A stretch of 64,000 bases of DNA from Kangiellaceae bacterium (lineage in GTDB: Bacteria; Pseudomonadota; Gammaproteobacteria; Enterobacterales; Kangiellaceae), in assembly GCA_013373015.1 (NCBI GenBank), contig JABXIQ010000027.1:40834-104833 (forward strand), written 5' to 3'. The notes beneath the pieces are model-generated. The model saw nothing but the letters and a program-made list of their open reading frames with translations. It did not search any database and had not been told where the DNA came from. Below are positions 43,377 to 52,457 of this stretch, piece after piece; position 1 is the stretch's first letter; each line of letters opens with the position of its first letter. Both the position numbers and the translations under genes were made by a program.

Positions 43377-45206
43377 TTAGAAGTCGTACATAATCGGTAG
43401 AATAATAGATAGACTGATCCACATTATCACCACCAGTGGCACTCCTACTCTAACAAAGTCTGAGAATTTATAACCCCCAGCGTTCATGACCAATAGATTG
43501 GTTTTATAGGCCATTGGTGTGGCAAAGCTCATGTTGGCACCAAACAAAACTGCGATAACAAAAGGCTCTGGCGGCAAGTTTAATTGAGTTGCCACACTAA
43601 CTGCGATTGGCGTTCCAATAACCGCCGCCGCGTTGTTGGAAACCACATTGGTTAGGATGGCAAGCAACAACATAAGGCCACTTAAAATGACTACTGGCGG
43701 TGTGCCGTGTAACACGGATACGAAAGCTTGTGCTAAATATTCTGCTGCCCCAGTTTCGGTCATACCAATACCTAAGGCTAAACTGGAGGCGACGATCAAA
43801 ACTACTTGTGCGCTCAGAGCGTTGAGCGCATCACGCCAAGTAATACAGTGCGTGAGAATCATTAAAAGTGCGCCAAGTAGGGCGCTGATCGCAATCGGCA
43901 ATAAACCAATTGCAGCAAAGAAAATCACCCCCGCCATGATAGCTAAAGCTCTTGGCGCTCGGTGCGAACGAGGTAGATCGGTGGTGGCGTCTAAAATCAA
44001 AATATCACCACGTTTTTTAAATTCGGCAATTTCTTTTTGTCCACCTTGCACCAATAACACATCGCCAACGTGCAAAGTGACTTTACCGAGTCCTTTATTA
44101 TGCATATCGACAACTTTATCAGCACGATGTAAGGCGATAGCTACTAAACCGTATTGATCCATAAAGCTGATATCTTTTAACGTTTTACCTGCTAATGGTG
44201 AGCCAGGCGTTACCACCAGTTCTGACAGCTGTTGGTTTTCTGCCGTCAGCGGGTGATCGTCATCGACGAATTTACCTGCTTTGAATAGCTTTGCACCCAA
44301 TACTTGCTCATATTCTTTGAGACGATCAGGAGAGTCGGTGACCCGTAGCTTGTCGCCAGCTTTGATAGTGGCATCTGGCATGGGAATAATACTGGATTCA
44401 GAGCCGCGCTGAATGCGTATAACCTTCATTTGGCCTTCGGTTTTGTGGATGACTTCAGACAGCTTTTTTCCGTCAGCAAATGAACCTTTAGAGATATGTA
44501 GTTGGGCAGTAAAAATACGCGGCGAGGTGTTTTTCATCACAGCTTGGCGCTCTGGCATGATTTTAGGCGCAACCAGCCAAAGATATAAGATTCCAATACC
44601 ACCAGCCATTGAAGCTGGAAGTAAGAAATCAAACATGCCGAATTTTTCTAAGCCTAAATCTGCAGCTACTGAAACTACTAATAAATTAGTTGAGGTGCCT
44701 ATGGTAGTGGCCATACCGCCTAACAAGGTAGCGAAGCCCATTGGCATTAATAAGCCTGCTGGACTTGCGTTGGCGCGAATGGCTACGCTGATTAAAATCG
44801 GTAAAAGTAAGACAACGATCGGCGTATTGTTGACAAATGCACTTAAAATACCAGCAATGAGCAGAGTGAGTAATAAAGAAAATAGGGGGGAAGATTTCCA
44901 TATTCGCCCTAAAAATCGGCCAATTGGCTCTAACGCTCCTGTGCGTACTAAGCCTTGTCCTGCAACCATTAAGGCGCAAACAGCTACTAGTGCTTCATGC
45001 CCAAAACCACTAAAAAACTCCATTGGCTCTAAGTGGCCGTTGAAATTATGGAAAGGAACGAGCGTAAAGCCAACTGTCAGGATCAGCAAAACGATGACGC
45101 AAGATGTTTCAAGAGGAATATCATCGCGACGAAACAAAAATAGAGCAAAAACCGTCAGAAGCAACACAAAAAGTGCATGTCCATTGGGTAAATCAGGAAA
45201 TGGCAT
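43377..45206 (-). CDS. SLC13/DASS-family permease with two RCK_C (TrkA-C) domains
   Basis: 609-residue inner membrane transporter. The N-terminal membrane half (about 1-210) contains AFVNNTPIVVLLLPI and TTIGTSTNLLV, and the C-terminal half (about 405-609) contains LTNVVSNNAAAVIGTPIAV, the paired SNN-type motifs of the ArsB/NhaD/DASS superfamily. Between them lie two cytosolic TrkA-C regulatory domains (about 225-305 and 310-395). Such proteins are usually annotated as sulfate, dicarboxylate or sodium-coupled transporters; the substrate is undetermined. It precedes mutY by 18 bases. Confidence 0.88.
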   Translation of the reverse strand: MPFPDLPNGHALFVLLLTVFALFLFRRDDIPLETSCVIVLLILTVGFTLVPFHNFNGHLEPMEFFSGFGHEALVAVCALMVAGQGLVRTGALEPIGRFLGRIWKSSPLFSLLLTLLIAGILSAFVNNTPIVVLLLPILISVAIRANASPAGLLMPMGFATLLGGMATTIGTSTNLLVVSVAADLGLEKFGMFDFLLPASMAGGIGILYLWLVAPKIMPERQAVMKNTSPRIFTAQLHISKGSFADGKKLSEVIHKTEGQMKVIRIQRGSESSIIPMPDATIKAGDKLRVTDSPDRLKEYEQVLGAKLFKAGKFVDDDHPLTAENQQLSELVVTPGSPLAGKTLKDISFMDQYGLVAIALHRADKVVDMHNKGLGKVTLHVGDVLLVQGGQKEIAEFKKRGDILILDATTDLPRSHRAPRALAIMAGVIFFAAIGLLPIAISALLGALLMILTHCITWRDALNALSAQVVLIVASSLALGIGMTETGAAEYLAQAFVSVLHGTPPVVILSGLMLLLAILTNVVSNNAAAVIGTPIAVSVATQLNLPPEPFVIAVLFGANMSFATPMAYKTNLLVMNAGGYKFSDFVRVGVPLVVIMWISLSIILPIMYDF

Positions 45207-45326
45207 TCCTTATTTCTCTCCTATTGTTCTATCTATGTTTTTTTATGCCAGTCGAACTGACCACCTTACTGATTTAGCGACTTTTTGGCAACGCTTTTAT
45301 ATTTACTCTTACCATCTTTAACATTG

Positions 45327-45335
45327 TGGTAAAAT
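45327..45335 (+). promoter_or_regulatory. Extended -10 promoter of trmB
   Basis: TGGTAAAAT: TGn followed by TAAAAT (5 of 6), about 100 bases before trmB, with no clear -35. The leader contains the hairpin GCCCA-CGC-TGGGC (45377-45389). Confidence 0.4.
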
Positions 45336-45435
45336 AAGTCTTTCATCAGTAGCTTATTGAAATTAGTATATTTTTTGCCCACGCTGGGCTACCAATAATA
45401 TCCAGCTATGAGTTATAGCCGAGAGTTATCCGTAA

Positions 45436-46134
45436 ATGACAATGATAGACGATAGCGCAAAACCTTTGCGTAAAATTCGCAGCTATGTACTGCGTGAAGG
45501 TCGCTTAACTAAGGGCCAAGAACGAGCTTTAGAGCAGTTATTTCCAACCATGGGCTTGGAGTATCAGCCACAAGCTTATGATTTTGAACATATCTTTAAT
45601 CGACAAGCGCCAGTAGTGCTTGAGATAGGATTTGGTATGGGCAAATCTTTGGCCGAGCAAGCGGCACTAGAACGCGATAAAGATTTTATTGGTATCGAAG
45701 TGCATAAGCCAGGTGTTGGCGCTTGTCTATTGTTGGCAGAAGAGTTCGAGCTCAGTAATTTGCGAGTGATACACCATGATGCGGTAGAAATCATTGATCA
45801 TTGTATTGCCGATCATAGCCTAGATCGTATACAAATTTTCTTTCCTGATCCGTGGCACAAGAAAAAGCATCACAAGCGTCGTATTGTACAAATTGAATTT
45901 TGCAAGAAGCTGCATAAGAAGTTGAAGAAAGGTGGAGTTTTGCATCTCGCAACAGACTGGGAAAACTACGCTGAACATATGTTAGAAGTGTTATCGCCTA
46001 TGAAGGAATATAGTAATCTTTCTGAGACGGGTGACTTTGTTCCGCGTCCTGATTCGCGTCCATTAACTAAATTTGAGGCTAGAGGCCATCGCTTAGGGCA
46101 TGGGGTGTGGGATTTAATGTTTAGTAAGGTATAA
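45436..46134 (+). CDS. trmB: tRNA (guanine-N7-)-methyltransferase
   Basis: SAM-dependent enzyme that forms m7G46 in tRNA variable loops. 232 residues, the usual length. The SAM motif is [16 protein letters not shown] and the catalytic/tRNA-binding motif is [18 protein letters not shown], both hallmarks of TrmB. The C-terminus has [17 protein letters not shown]. It is divergent from the SLC13 gene with a 229-base gap and is followed by its own terminator. Confidence 0.97.
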   Translation: MTMIDDSAKPLRKIRSYVLREGRLTKGQERALEQLFPTMGLEYQPQAYDFEHIFNRQAPVVLEIGFGMGKSLAEQAALERDKDFIGIEVHKPGVGACLLLAEEFELSNLRVIHHDAVEIIDHCIADHSLDRIQIFFPDPWHKKKHHKRRIVQIEFCKKLHKKLKKGGVLHLATDWENYAEHMLEVLSPMKEYSNLSETGDFVPRPDSRPLTKFEARGHRLGHGVWDLMFSKV

Positions 46135-46136
46135 AT

Positions 46137-46159
46137 AAGCCCTCGTTGAGGGCTTTTTT
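46137..46159 (+). terminator. Terminator of trmB
   Basis: AAGCCCTC-GTT-GAGGGCTT followed by TTTT. It begins 2 bases past the trmB stop. Confidence 0.88.
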
Positions 46160-46178
46160 ATTTTTCCATGGTCAATGA

Positions 46179-46733
46179 TTAGATTTTTTTTCTTAACCAT
46201 TCAGCTGCATCACTTCCCAAGGTGTTAACTGTTCTGTGTAATACACCGCAAGAGCTCTTAAAGCCACCAAAAAAGCCGCCACCTGAGTTACGAGTAGCTT
46301 TGAAGGTATCAACCTTTTGACCATCTTTATACAGAGTACCACCTATGGTTACTTGCTTTCTATGGCCTAAAAAGGCATTGCCTGAACTTAATGCATTTAA
46401 TATCTCAAGATCAAAAACATAACCAGAGGCGTTGATATTGAGTTCGTTTAGTCGTTGAGCAGATAAGTCATTTTTAGCAGCGTACTGAGCAAAAGACTCT
46501 GAAAGTTGGCTGCCTAATAAAGTGCATTCATCAAGTATGCTTGAATCGATAACACCTTCGTCTCTGTAGCGAATGTGGTGGGAGACTTGAACTTGTTGGT
46601 TGTCTTGATTGGCAACTTGAGTTTGTGTTTTAGCTGTATTGGCCGTTGGAGCTGTTGCTTGTTGCGTGGCAGTCTCTCGTGGCCCACAAGCGGTCAATAA
46701 TAACATGCAGATAATAATTGAAATGTGTTTCAT
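46179..46733 (-). CDS. Lipoprotein, DUF4410-like
   Basis: 184 residues with a lipoprotein signal (LLLTACGP, lipid Cys at C16), a Thr/Gln/Ala-rich linker (about 18-50) and a beta-rich domain. GYVFDLEILNALSSGNAFLGHRKQVTIGGTLYKDGQKVDTF resembles DUF4410-type lipoproteins; a Gly/Phe-rich GGGFFGGF loop and two Cys (DECTLL, SSCGVL) may form a disulfide. Function is unknown. No operon partner is evident. Confidence 0.72.
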   Translation of the reverse strand: MKHISIIICMLLLTACGPRETATQQATAPTANTAKTQTQVANQDNQQVQVSHHIRYRDEGVIDSSILDECTLLGSQLSESFAQYAAKNDLSAQRLNELNINASGYVFDLEILNALSSGNAFLGHRKQVTIGGTLYKDGQKVDTFKATRNSGGGFFGGFKSSCGVLHRTVNTLGSDAAEWLRKKI

Positions 46734-46815
46734 TGCTTCCTTCTCTTTTTATAATAAAGTTCGTTATTTGAGTTTGGATTTATACCCAAAATGAAGGGTA
46801 TTAGCAAATTTTGGA

Positions 46816-47778
46816 TTAACTTTTGTTGGAAGAAATAATGGTGCAATTGCGACCGGCATCTTTTGTGGCGTAAAGGGCATCATCACCCACTTTAATAAAA
46901 GCACGCAGAGTATCGGCATCTTTGGGGTATTCTGCGATACCCGCGGAAAAGGTATTATACACCGCTTCGCCTTCATGTAGATGCGCCATATTTTCATATT
47001 GATGGCGTAATTTTTCTGTTAATTCAAAGGCTTGCTGCGCATTAGTGTGCGGCAAAAGTAGCATAAACTCTTCACCACCTAAGCGGCCAACCAATTGGCG
47101 TGGAGCCATTTGTGACTTGAGCAGATCGGCAAAGTTTTTCAACACTTGATCACCAAATGGATGGCCATGCTTGTCATTGATCGATTTTTTGAAATTATCC
47201 AAATCGATCAATACCAACGATAATGGAGCTCCTTCCTTATCGGCATTGCGCATTTCGCGCTCTAGTGCGTCATCAAGGTAGCGTCGATTAAATAATGTGG
47301 TCAGCGGATCGCGAATGGTTTGTTTGTACAACTCTTCTTTGAGCATGCTAATCTCATGAACCTTTTGCTCAAGTTCTTGATTAGCTTGCTCAAGCGCGAT
47401 TTCGATACGCTTACGCTCTGTGATGTCAGTTGCGATCACGCCAGTTGCAAATACATTATTATCGGCATCGCGGATTGGGAATTTAATGGTCAAAAAAGTG
47501 CGTTTGTCGTTATTAACCATGACACTTTGTTCTACCACGACATTTTTGCCAGTCATGATCACTTCTAGATCATCCTGTTGAATGGTGTCCACCAAATCTT
47601 GCGGCAATAGATCTGCGGCAGTATTGCCGATAAAGCTGCTAAGTTCTGAGCCAAACAAACGACTGTATTGATCGTTAACGACCAAATAGCGGCCGAACAC
47701 GTCTTTTACGCCCACAATCGCCGGAGCTGACGACAGTAGCGCATTGAAAATGTGTGAATGCTCTTCGCTGCTATACAT
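46816..47778 (-). CDS. PAS-GGDEF diguanylate cyclase
   Basis: About 320 residues. A PAS domain (about 10-125; AIVGVKDVFGRYLVVNDQYS, ending ATDITERKRIE), a coiled-coil linker (about 125-155) and a GGDEF domain (about 155-318) follow one another. The active site is GGEEF in GRLGGEEFMLLLPH, so it should make cyclic-di-GMP. There is no RxxD inhibitory site five residues before it, unlike the two other GGDEF proteins with intact motifs. The ATG at 47778 is preferred to the TTG at 47823; neither has a good ribosome site. No signal peptide or membrane segment, so it is a cytoplasmic sensor. Confidence 0.9.
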   Translation of the reverse strand: MYSSEEHSHIFNALLSSAPAIVGVKDVFGRYLVVNDQYSRLFGSELSSFIGNTAADLLPQDLVDTIQQDDLEVIMTGKNVVVEQSVMVNNDKRTFLTIKFPIRDADNNVFATGVIATDITERKRIEIALEQANQELEQKVHEISMLKEELYKQTIRDPLTTLFNRRYLDDALEREMRNADKEGAPLSLVLIDLDNFKKSINDKHGHPFGDQVLKNFADLLKSQMAPRQLVGRLGGEEFMLLLPHTNAQQAFELTEKLRHQYENMAHLHEGEAVYNTFSAGIAEYPKDADTLRAFIKVGDDALYATKDAGRNCTIISSNKS

Positions 47779-47906
47779 ATAAATAAACGTTTGTTTGCTT
47801 AAAAAACGATCTAAGTGATGCAATATTGCATAGAAGATATAGATTTTCTAGCTAAGTGTCGAGAAATTTTACAATTTGATACATTGTAAGAAAAACACGT
47901 TCAGGT

Positions 47907-48137
47907 TTAATTGTCGTAGCTAAACATACCGATTTTGCATTGATTACATCGAGTTGCGCTGATTGTAGGGGCATTCATGAAGTCAATTTTTTTGGTTAAG
48001 GGTGTTCCTGCGAAGATGGTCTTTGTGTTGGCTTTGGTCGTCCAGCGTAGTCGTGTCCAATGTCCAGCGATGTAGCCCTTTTCCATGATTTGGCCGCATT
48101 TTGGACAATGAAAGTCTGTAAGCTTTTGATGATCCAT
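47907..48137 (-). CDS. Zinc-ribbon-like small protein (DUF6487-like)
   Basis: 76 residues with paired CxxC motifs: CPKCGQIMEKGYIAG at the N-terminus and CNQCKIGMF at the C-terminus, separated by about 45 residues with a WTRLRWT segment. This pattern matches the DUF6487 type of small zinc-ribbon proteins. It starts 2 bases after the hemW stop, so it is the last gene of rdgB-hemW. The function is unknown. Confidence 0.75.
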   Translation of the reverse strand: MDHQKLTDFHCPKCGQIMEKGYIAGHWTRLRWTTKANTKTIFAGTPLTKKIDFMNAPTISATRCNQCKIGMFSYDN

Positions 48138-48139
48138 AA

Positions 48140-49345
48140 CTATAGATTGGTGATTGGAATTGAGGATTTATCTTTGTCTAAATCATTCACGGGATCAATA
48201 AACCTATGCAAAAGCTCGTTTAGGAACAAACTGCCTTTTTGAGTAGGCCCGATCCTATCGGGCTCGTCTTGTAGTAATTCATCTTGTATTGCTTGTGCGA
48301 TGATCGGTTGTATGGTTTGGCTGTGAAGACCAGTATGTTGGGAGAAGAGCTGGTGCGGAACACCATCAATAAGGCGCAAAGCATTGAGCATAAATTCAAA
48401 GGCAAGCTCATCTTTTGCAATCGCTTGAATGTTGCGTACTTGCGACCAATCATTGTTTAGGTAGTCGTTGGGGTGGCGAGCTTTGTGAGTTCGTTGAATC
48501 TGGTTTAAGTCAAGGCGAGTAATTTTTCCATGTGCGCCAGCGCCAATACCCAGATAATCACCAAACTGCCAATAATTCAAATTGTGCTGTGATCGCATCG
48601 AAGGAGCTTGGGCGTAAGCTGAAATTTCGTATTGCTGATAACCATGCTTGGCTAACATTAAAGCGCCCTGCTCTTGAATATCCCATAACAATTCGTCTTG
48701 CGGTAACTGAGGGGGTTGTTGATAGAAAAGAGTGTTTGGCTCTATGGTGAGTTGATACCAAGAGAGGTGCTGGGGCCCTATTTTTATAGCTATTTCAAGG
48801 TCAGTAAGTGCTTGCTTTAGTGTTTGATTAGGCAAACCGTGCATCAAATCGAGATTGAAACTCTTAAAGCCAGCTTGCTGAGCAAATTCAGCAGCAGCGA
48901 TTGCTTGATCAGGATCGTGAATACGACCGAGTTCTTTTAAGTGGTTTGGGTTAAAGCTTTGTACCCCGATAGACAATCGATTAACCCCAGCGTGGCGAAA
49001 TCCAGCAAACTTTTCGGCTTCAAAAGTGCCTGGATTAGCTTCCATGGTAATTTCGATATCACCTTCAAAAGGTATTAGCGCGCGAATACCACTGAGCAGT
49101 TTATCTATTGCTTGCGGGCTGAATAGACTCGGAGTACCGCCACCAATAAAGATACTATGCAACCTTCTGCCCCAAACAGCGGGTAGTTCTAGCTCAAGAT
49201 CGCGTAATAAACGGTCAATGTATTGGTCTTCGGGTAGGACTTGCGAGTCATGCTTAAAACCATGTGAATTGAAGTCGCAATAGGGACATTTGCGCACGCA
49301 CCAAGGGATGTGTACGTAGAGCGATAATGGTGGATTAATGAGCAT
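48140..49345 (-). CDS. hemW: Radical SAM haem chaperone HemW
   Basis: 401-residue radical SAM protein that binds and delivers haem. The iron-sulfur motif near residue 15 is CVRKCPYCDF (CxxxCxxC), and the protein lacks the extra HemN features of a coproporphyrinogen oxidase. Other blocks are SIFIGGGTPSLF, TMEANPGTFE and RLSIGVQSFN, plus the C-terminal HemW region. It shares one base with the rdgB stop (TAATG), indicating translational coupling. The pair rdgB-hemW is conserved in gammaproteobacteria. Confidence 0.95.
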   Translation of the reverse strand: MLINPPLSLYVHIPWCVRKCPYCDFNSHGFKHDSQVLPEDQYIDRLLRDLELELPAVWGRRLHSIFIGGGTPSLFSPQAIDKLLSGIRALIPFEGDIEITMEANPGTFEAEKFAGFRHAGVNRLSIGVQSFNPNHLKELGRIHDPDQAIAAAEFAQQAGFKSFNLDLMHGLPNQTLKQALTDLEIAIKIGPQHLSWYQLTIEPNTLFYQQPPQLPQDELLWDIQEQGALMLAKHGYQQYEISAYAQAPSMRSQHNLNYWQFGDYLGIGAGAHGKITRLDLNQIQRTHKARHPNDYLNNDWSQVRNIQAIAKDELAFEFMLNALRLIDGVPHQLFSQHTGLHSQTIQPIIAQAIQDELLQDEPDRIGPTQKGSLFLNELLHRFIDPVNDLDKDKSSIPITNL

Positions 49346-49956
49346 TATAGGTAGTTTTCTATCTGCTGCATCAGCTGGCGCAAGGCTTTGCCGCGATGGC
49401 TAATGGCCGCTTTTTGTTCAGGCGTCAATTCAGCCGATGCGCATTGATGCTCAGGGCACCAGAACAATGGATCGTAACCAAAGCCACCATGTCCTACTTC
49501 TTGCTCCAGAATTCTTCCTTCCCAAGCACCATGACAAATTAGCGGGGTTGGATCTGCTGCATGGCGCATAAACACCAGAATACATTGATAGCGACCAGTA
49601 CGTTGCTCGGTAGCAACGCCAGCGAGCTTTGAAACCAATAAATCGTTATTGGCTTGATCAGGATCGTCTGTTTGAATACCATTCATGTGAGCGAAACGAG
49701 CCGAGTAAATCCCTGGTTGGCCTTTCAGGTAATCGACTTCTATGCCTGAATCATCGGCAATTGCAGGCAATCCAGTCACTTCGGCAGCATGGCGAGCTTT
49801 GATGATTGCGTTCTCAACAAAGGTAGTGCCCGTTTCAGGCACATCAGCAACGCCAAGTTCGGTCTGCGGAATAATTTGATAGTTAAAAGGCGCGAGTAAC
49901 TCAGTGAGTTCTTTGACTTTCTTTTGGTTGCCGGATGCCAGAACGATTTTTTTCAT
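49345..49956 (-). CDS. rdgB: XTP/dITP diphosphatase (RdgB/HAM1)
   Basis: 203-residue housecleaning nucleotide pyrophosphatase that hydrolyses non-canonical purine nucleotides. It opens with IVLASGNQKKVKEL (phosphate-binding SGNxxK), then ADDSGIEVDYLKGQPGIYSARF with the catalytic Asp, and closes with GGFGYDPLFW and SHRGKAL. Its stop overlaps the hemW start. A consensus -10 lies 30 bases upstream of the start codon. Confidence 0.97.
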   Translation of the reverse strand: MKKIVLASGNQKKVKELTELLAPFNYQIIPQTELGVADVPETGTTFVENAIIKARHAAEVTGLPAIADDSGIEVDYLKGQPGIYSARFAHMNGIQTDDPDQANNDLLVSKLAGVATEQRTGRYQCILVFMRHAADPTPLICHGAWEGRILEQEVGHGGFGYDPLFWCPEHQCASAELTPEQKAAISHRGKALRQLMQQIENYL

Positions 49957-49983
49957 GAGAATAGCAATTGCTGATAAAAGCCT

Positions 49984-49989
49984 ATTATA
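49984..49989 (-). promoter_or_regulatory. -10 element of the rdgB promoter
   Basis: Exact TATAAT on the minus strand with a weak -35 (TGCCTT) at 17-base spacing, downstream of the strong terminator at 50044-50066. Confidence 0.4.
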
Positions 49990-50040
49990 GCGAAAGGATA
50001 ATCATAAAGGCATATAAGGATCGGTGAAATTATTGCATGT

Positions 50041-50134
50041 CATAAAAAAAGCGGCTAAAGCCGCTTGAATGGAGTCGGGTGCAGGAGGAGACAATAGGGG
50101 TAGTCCACCCTTTTCCCTGTGCGTGTCAGCACAC
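50041..50134 (-). ncRNA. Candidate small RNA or structured 3' element upstream of rdgB
   Basis: Minus-strand segment of about 94 bases with a candidate -10 TATCAT (50146-50141, weak -35). It contains a hairpin GTGTG-CTGACA-CGCAC (50134-50119), a GGGT-GGACT-ACCC hairpin with GGA in the loop (50110-50098), a pyrimidine stretch CTCCTCCT (50090-50083) complementary to ribosome-binding sites, and a strong intrinsic terminator. No open frame covers it. It may instead be the 3' UTR of the DUF4426 transcript. Confidence 0.35.
50044..50066 (-). terminator. Strong intrinsic terminator
   Basis: Minus-strand AAGCGGC-TTTA-GCCGCTT followed by TTTTT. It ends either the candidate small RNA or the DUF4426 transcript. 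Confidence 0.85.
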
Positions 50135-50228
50135 ATCACTATGATACGCGATATTTTCAAGCAATAACCGATACAAACTTAAGTAATCAGTGGTCTAGAG
50201 GACTAATTGTGCTCAGAGGTAACTATCA

Positions 50229-50702
50229 CTAGTTGGCGTAAAATTTTTGGTCAAAAGAAATCATAATCGGTTTTTCTCGGCCTGGAATGCGCACGAAAAA
50301 CTCAATATCGGTTGCTTCTTTATTACGAAAGCGAAAATCAGCGAGGTAATAAATGGCATTATCTTCTTTTATTTCGCGGAAGGCTAAGTCCTCATATTGG
50401 CCAATTGCATTCTTAACGCGACCTTGAACATTGGCGCTGAGCGCCTGACTAGTGTGGTCTTCAGGATTGTCCTTATGTACCGAAACGTTCAAGACAGCAG
50501 TCAATCCGCTGCGCGGGATTTTGTAAGTGCGGGCGACCGCAGGTTGTAAAAAGGAACTGTTGAAGGCGTTATAATAGATAATAAAATCATCAACCTTCTT
50601 CTCTGCCGCGTGCGCTGAAGTCACCAGCGACATAGCCATAACAACAGGAAACATCAACGAAAGTGGTATACGGCGCTTAATATGGTGTGATGATAGTTTC
50701 AT
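50229..50702 (-). CDS. DUF4426 domain exported protein
   Basis: 157-residue periplasmic protein. It has a long signal peptide: a basic start with KRR, then a hydrophobic stretch ending TSAHA. The mature part carries the DUF4426 blocks FIIYYNAFNSSFLQPAVAR and ADFRFRNKEATDIEFFVRIPG. The start at 50702 is chosen because GAGG lies 6 bases upstream; the first ATG at 50714 overlaps that site. Function is unknown, but its place between rdgB and the yggT-proC-yggS group is conserved in Pseudomonas. Confidence 0.9.
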   Translation of the reverse strand: MKLSSHHIKRRIPLSLMFPVVMAMSLVTSAHAAEKKVDDFIIYYNAFNSSFLQPAVARTYKIPRSGLTAVLNVSVHKDNPEDHTSQALSANVQGRVKNAIGQYEDLAFREIKEDNAIYYLADFRFRNKEATDIEFFVRIPGREKPIMISFDQKFYAN

Positions 50703-50850
50703 AACAGACCTCATTTTCAGTAACCAATGGTTGTCATCTGGAGGGTGACCTATAGTAATAAGATAGCAAAAAATGCTAAATGTTTCATTTTTAGACTGTT
50801 TGAAGCCATGATTGGTTACAGCTATTAGCTGAAATTCAAGGTTTTACCGC

Positions 50851-51432
50851 TTAGCTCAGTAGTTTTCCACCGAGGTTGAGTAGCCAGTTTTGCAGGAAAA
50901 ATAAACCAAATAATAAAATCATGGGTGAAAAATCAATTCCAGCAATCGGTGGAATGATTTTTTGTAAAGGGCTAAGCAAAGGACGTGTTACTTGGTAGAA
51001 AAAGGTGATTGCTGGATGATACTGACCATTTGCCATGAAACTGCTGATCATCAAGGCCACAAATAGGATGAGTAATAAATTAATGGCTATCATCAGTAAG
51101 CCAGCAATGCTCATGCCGTTTGAGAAGGCTAAACCAACCAAACTGCCAAAAACCATATAATTAGTGGGGAACATCTGACCAATGATTAAGCCAAAAATAA
51201 TAAACTTTGCGACGATAATGATTATAACAACTAACAAGGAAGCTAGACTGAATTTACCTATGTCCGGAACTAGATTGCGCAAAGGTTCTAATATAGGACC
51301 TGTAACTTTATGGACAAACTGAGCGATGGGGTTATAAAAATCGGCGCTGGCTAACTGCAATAACATACGCACCAAGAAAATCATGGCGAAAAGATTAATG
51401 ATGTGTTCCAACAAGGTAAATAAAGCGCTCAT
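50851..51432 (-). CDS. yggT: YggT family membrane protein
   Basis: 193-residue inner membrane protein with two YGGT repeats, each a pair of hydrophobic helices with a conserved loop: FVHKVTGPILEPLRNLVPDIG near residue 40 and YQVTRPLLSPLQKIIPPIAG near residue 145. Function is not settled; a role in osmotic or septal processes has been suggested. It follows proC in the conserved yggS-proC-yggT order and is separated by 35 bases. Confidence 0.92.
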   Translation of the reverse strand: MSALFTLLEHIINLFAMIFLVRMLLQLASADFYNPIAQFVHKVTGPILEPLRNLVPDIGKFSLASLLVVIIIIVAKFIIFGLIIGQMFPTNYMVFGSLVGLAFSNGMSIAGLLMIAINLLLILFVALMISSFMANGQYHPAITFFYQVTRPLLSPLQKIIPPIAGIDFSPMILLFGLFFLQNWLLNLGGKLLS

Positions 51433-51467
51433 GGTTTTGCCCGTAGTTATGGTTAGTTTTGTTGCAG

Positions 51468-52406
51468 TTAGCTACTTTTTGTAGATTTTAACTGCGCATT
51501 AAGGTCACTTTCAGCAATTTTTGCTAGTTGCTGCCCACGATTCACCGAAGCGGTGATGGCATCAGCAATAGTTTGCGGCAAGGCTTTTTCAATTAATACT
51601 TCAACTGCAGCTGCAGTTGTTCCTCCTGGAGAAGTAACATTGTGGCGCAGCTGCTGAATTTCAATGTTTGTATTTTGTTGTGCCAATGCGGCAGCTCCCA
51701 AAGCCGTTTGTGTCGCCAGTTGACGCGCAATATCAGGATCTAGCCCATGTCTAATCGCAGCTTCAATCACTGACTCAAGGTATAAAAAGTAGTGGGCTGG
51801 GCCACTACCAGAAATGGCCGTGATCACATCCATTAAGGATTCTTTTTCAACCCATATGCTAGAGCCTACGCAGTTGAAAACTGCCTCGGCAATACCCTTA
51901 TCTATTTGTCTGGCGTAAGTATTGGCAAAGAGTCCTGTTGCACCATAACCAATCGTTGCTGGTGTATTAGGCATGCTACGAATGATTGCGACTTGTGGGC
52001 GGGTTAATTGCTGTAAACTGTTGCAAGTCACACCCGCGGCGACAGATATGACGCATTTATTATCCCAATCAAGGGTTGTAAAGCCTGCGCAGGCTTGGGC
52101 AATTTTTTGTGGTTTAACTGCGATCACCAGCACATCCGCTTGTTTTGCCACCCATTGATTATCACGACTGGTATTGAGTGTTTCGAATCGCTTAGCAAGC
52201 GCATTTAATTTGTCTGGCGATGGGTTGCTGACAAAAATCTTATCAGCGCTGAGCCCGCTGGAAACAAGACCGCAAATAATACTGGTGGCCATATTACCTG
52301 CACCGATGAAGCCAATCGTTAGATCCTGCAAAGGGCTATCAGTCACATCGTTCGCGGCTTGATGGTCTGCGGCTTGAGTGTTAACGGCTTGGTGAGTTTT
52401 AATCAT
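51468..52406 (-). CDS. proC: Pyrroline-5-carboxylate reductase
   Basis: Last enzyme of proline synthesis, reducing pyrroline-5-carboxylate with NAD(P)H. The Rossmann motif IGFIGAGNMATSI begins at about residue 32, and the C-terminal signature VTSPGGTTAAAVEVL is exact. The 312-residue length includes about 28 extra N-terminal residues rich in Gln/Ala; no ATG allows a shorter form, though an internal GTG or TTG might. It lies 51 bases after yggS. Confidence 0.95.
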   Translation of the reverse strand: MIKTHQAVNTQAADHQAANDVTDSPLQDLTIGFIGAGNMATSIICGLVSSGLSADKIFVSNPSPDKLNALAKRFETLNTSRDNQWVAKQADVLVIAVKPQKIAQACAGFTTLDWDNKCVISVAAGVTCNSLQQLTRPQVAIIRSMPNTPATIGYGATGLFANTYARQIDKGIAEAVFNCVGSSIWVEKESLMDVITAISGSGPAHYFLYLESVIEAAIRHGLDPDIARQLATQTALGAAALAQQNTNIEIQQLRHNVTSPGGTTAAAVEVLIEKALPQTIADAITASVNRGQQLAKIAESDLNAQLKSTKSS

Positions 52407-52457
52407 CGTGAGAACGTTTTTTGAATAGAGTTAGAATTAGGGGGTAGCATAACAAAG

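Noticed and set aside
43633..44157. 174-codon plus-strand open frame
   Set aside because: Shadow of the SLC13 permease on the opposite strand.
44413..45321. 302-codon plus-strand open frame
   Set aside because: It lies antisense to the first half of the SLC13 permease, has no recognisable domain, and its composition is that of a reversed membrane protein gene.
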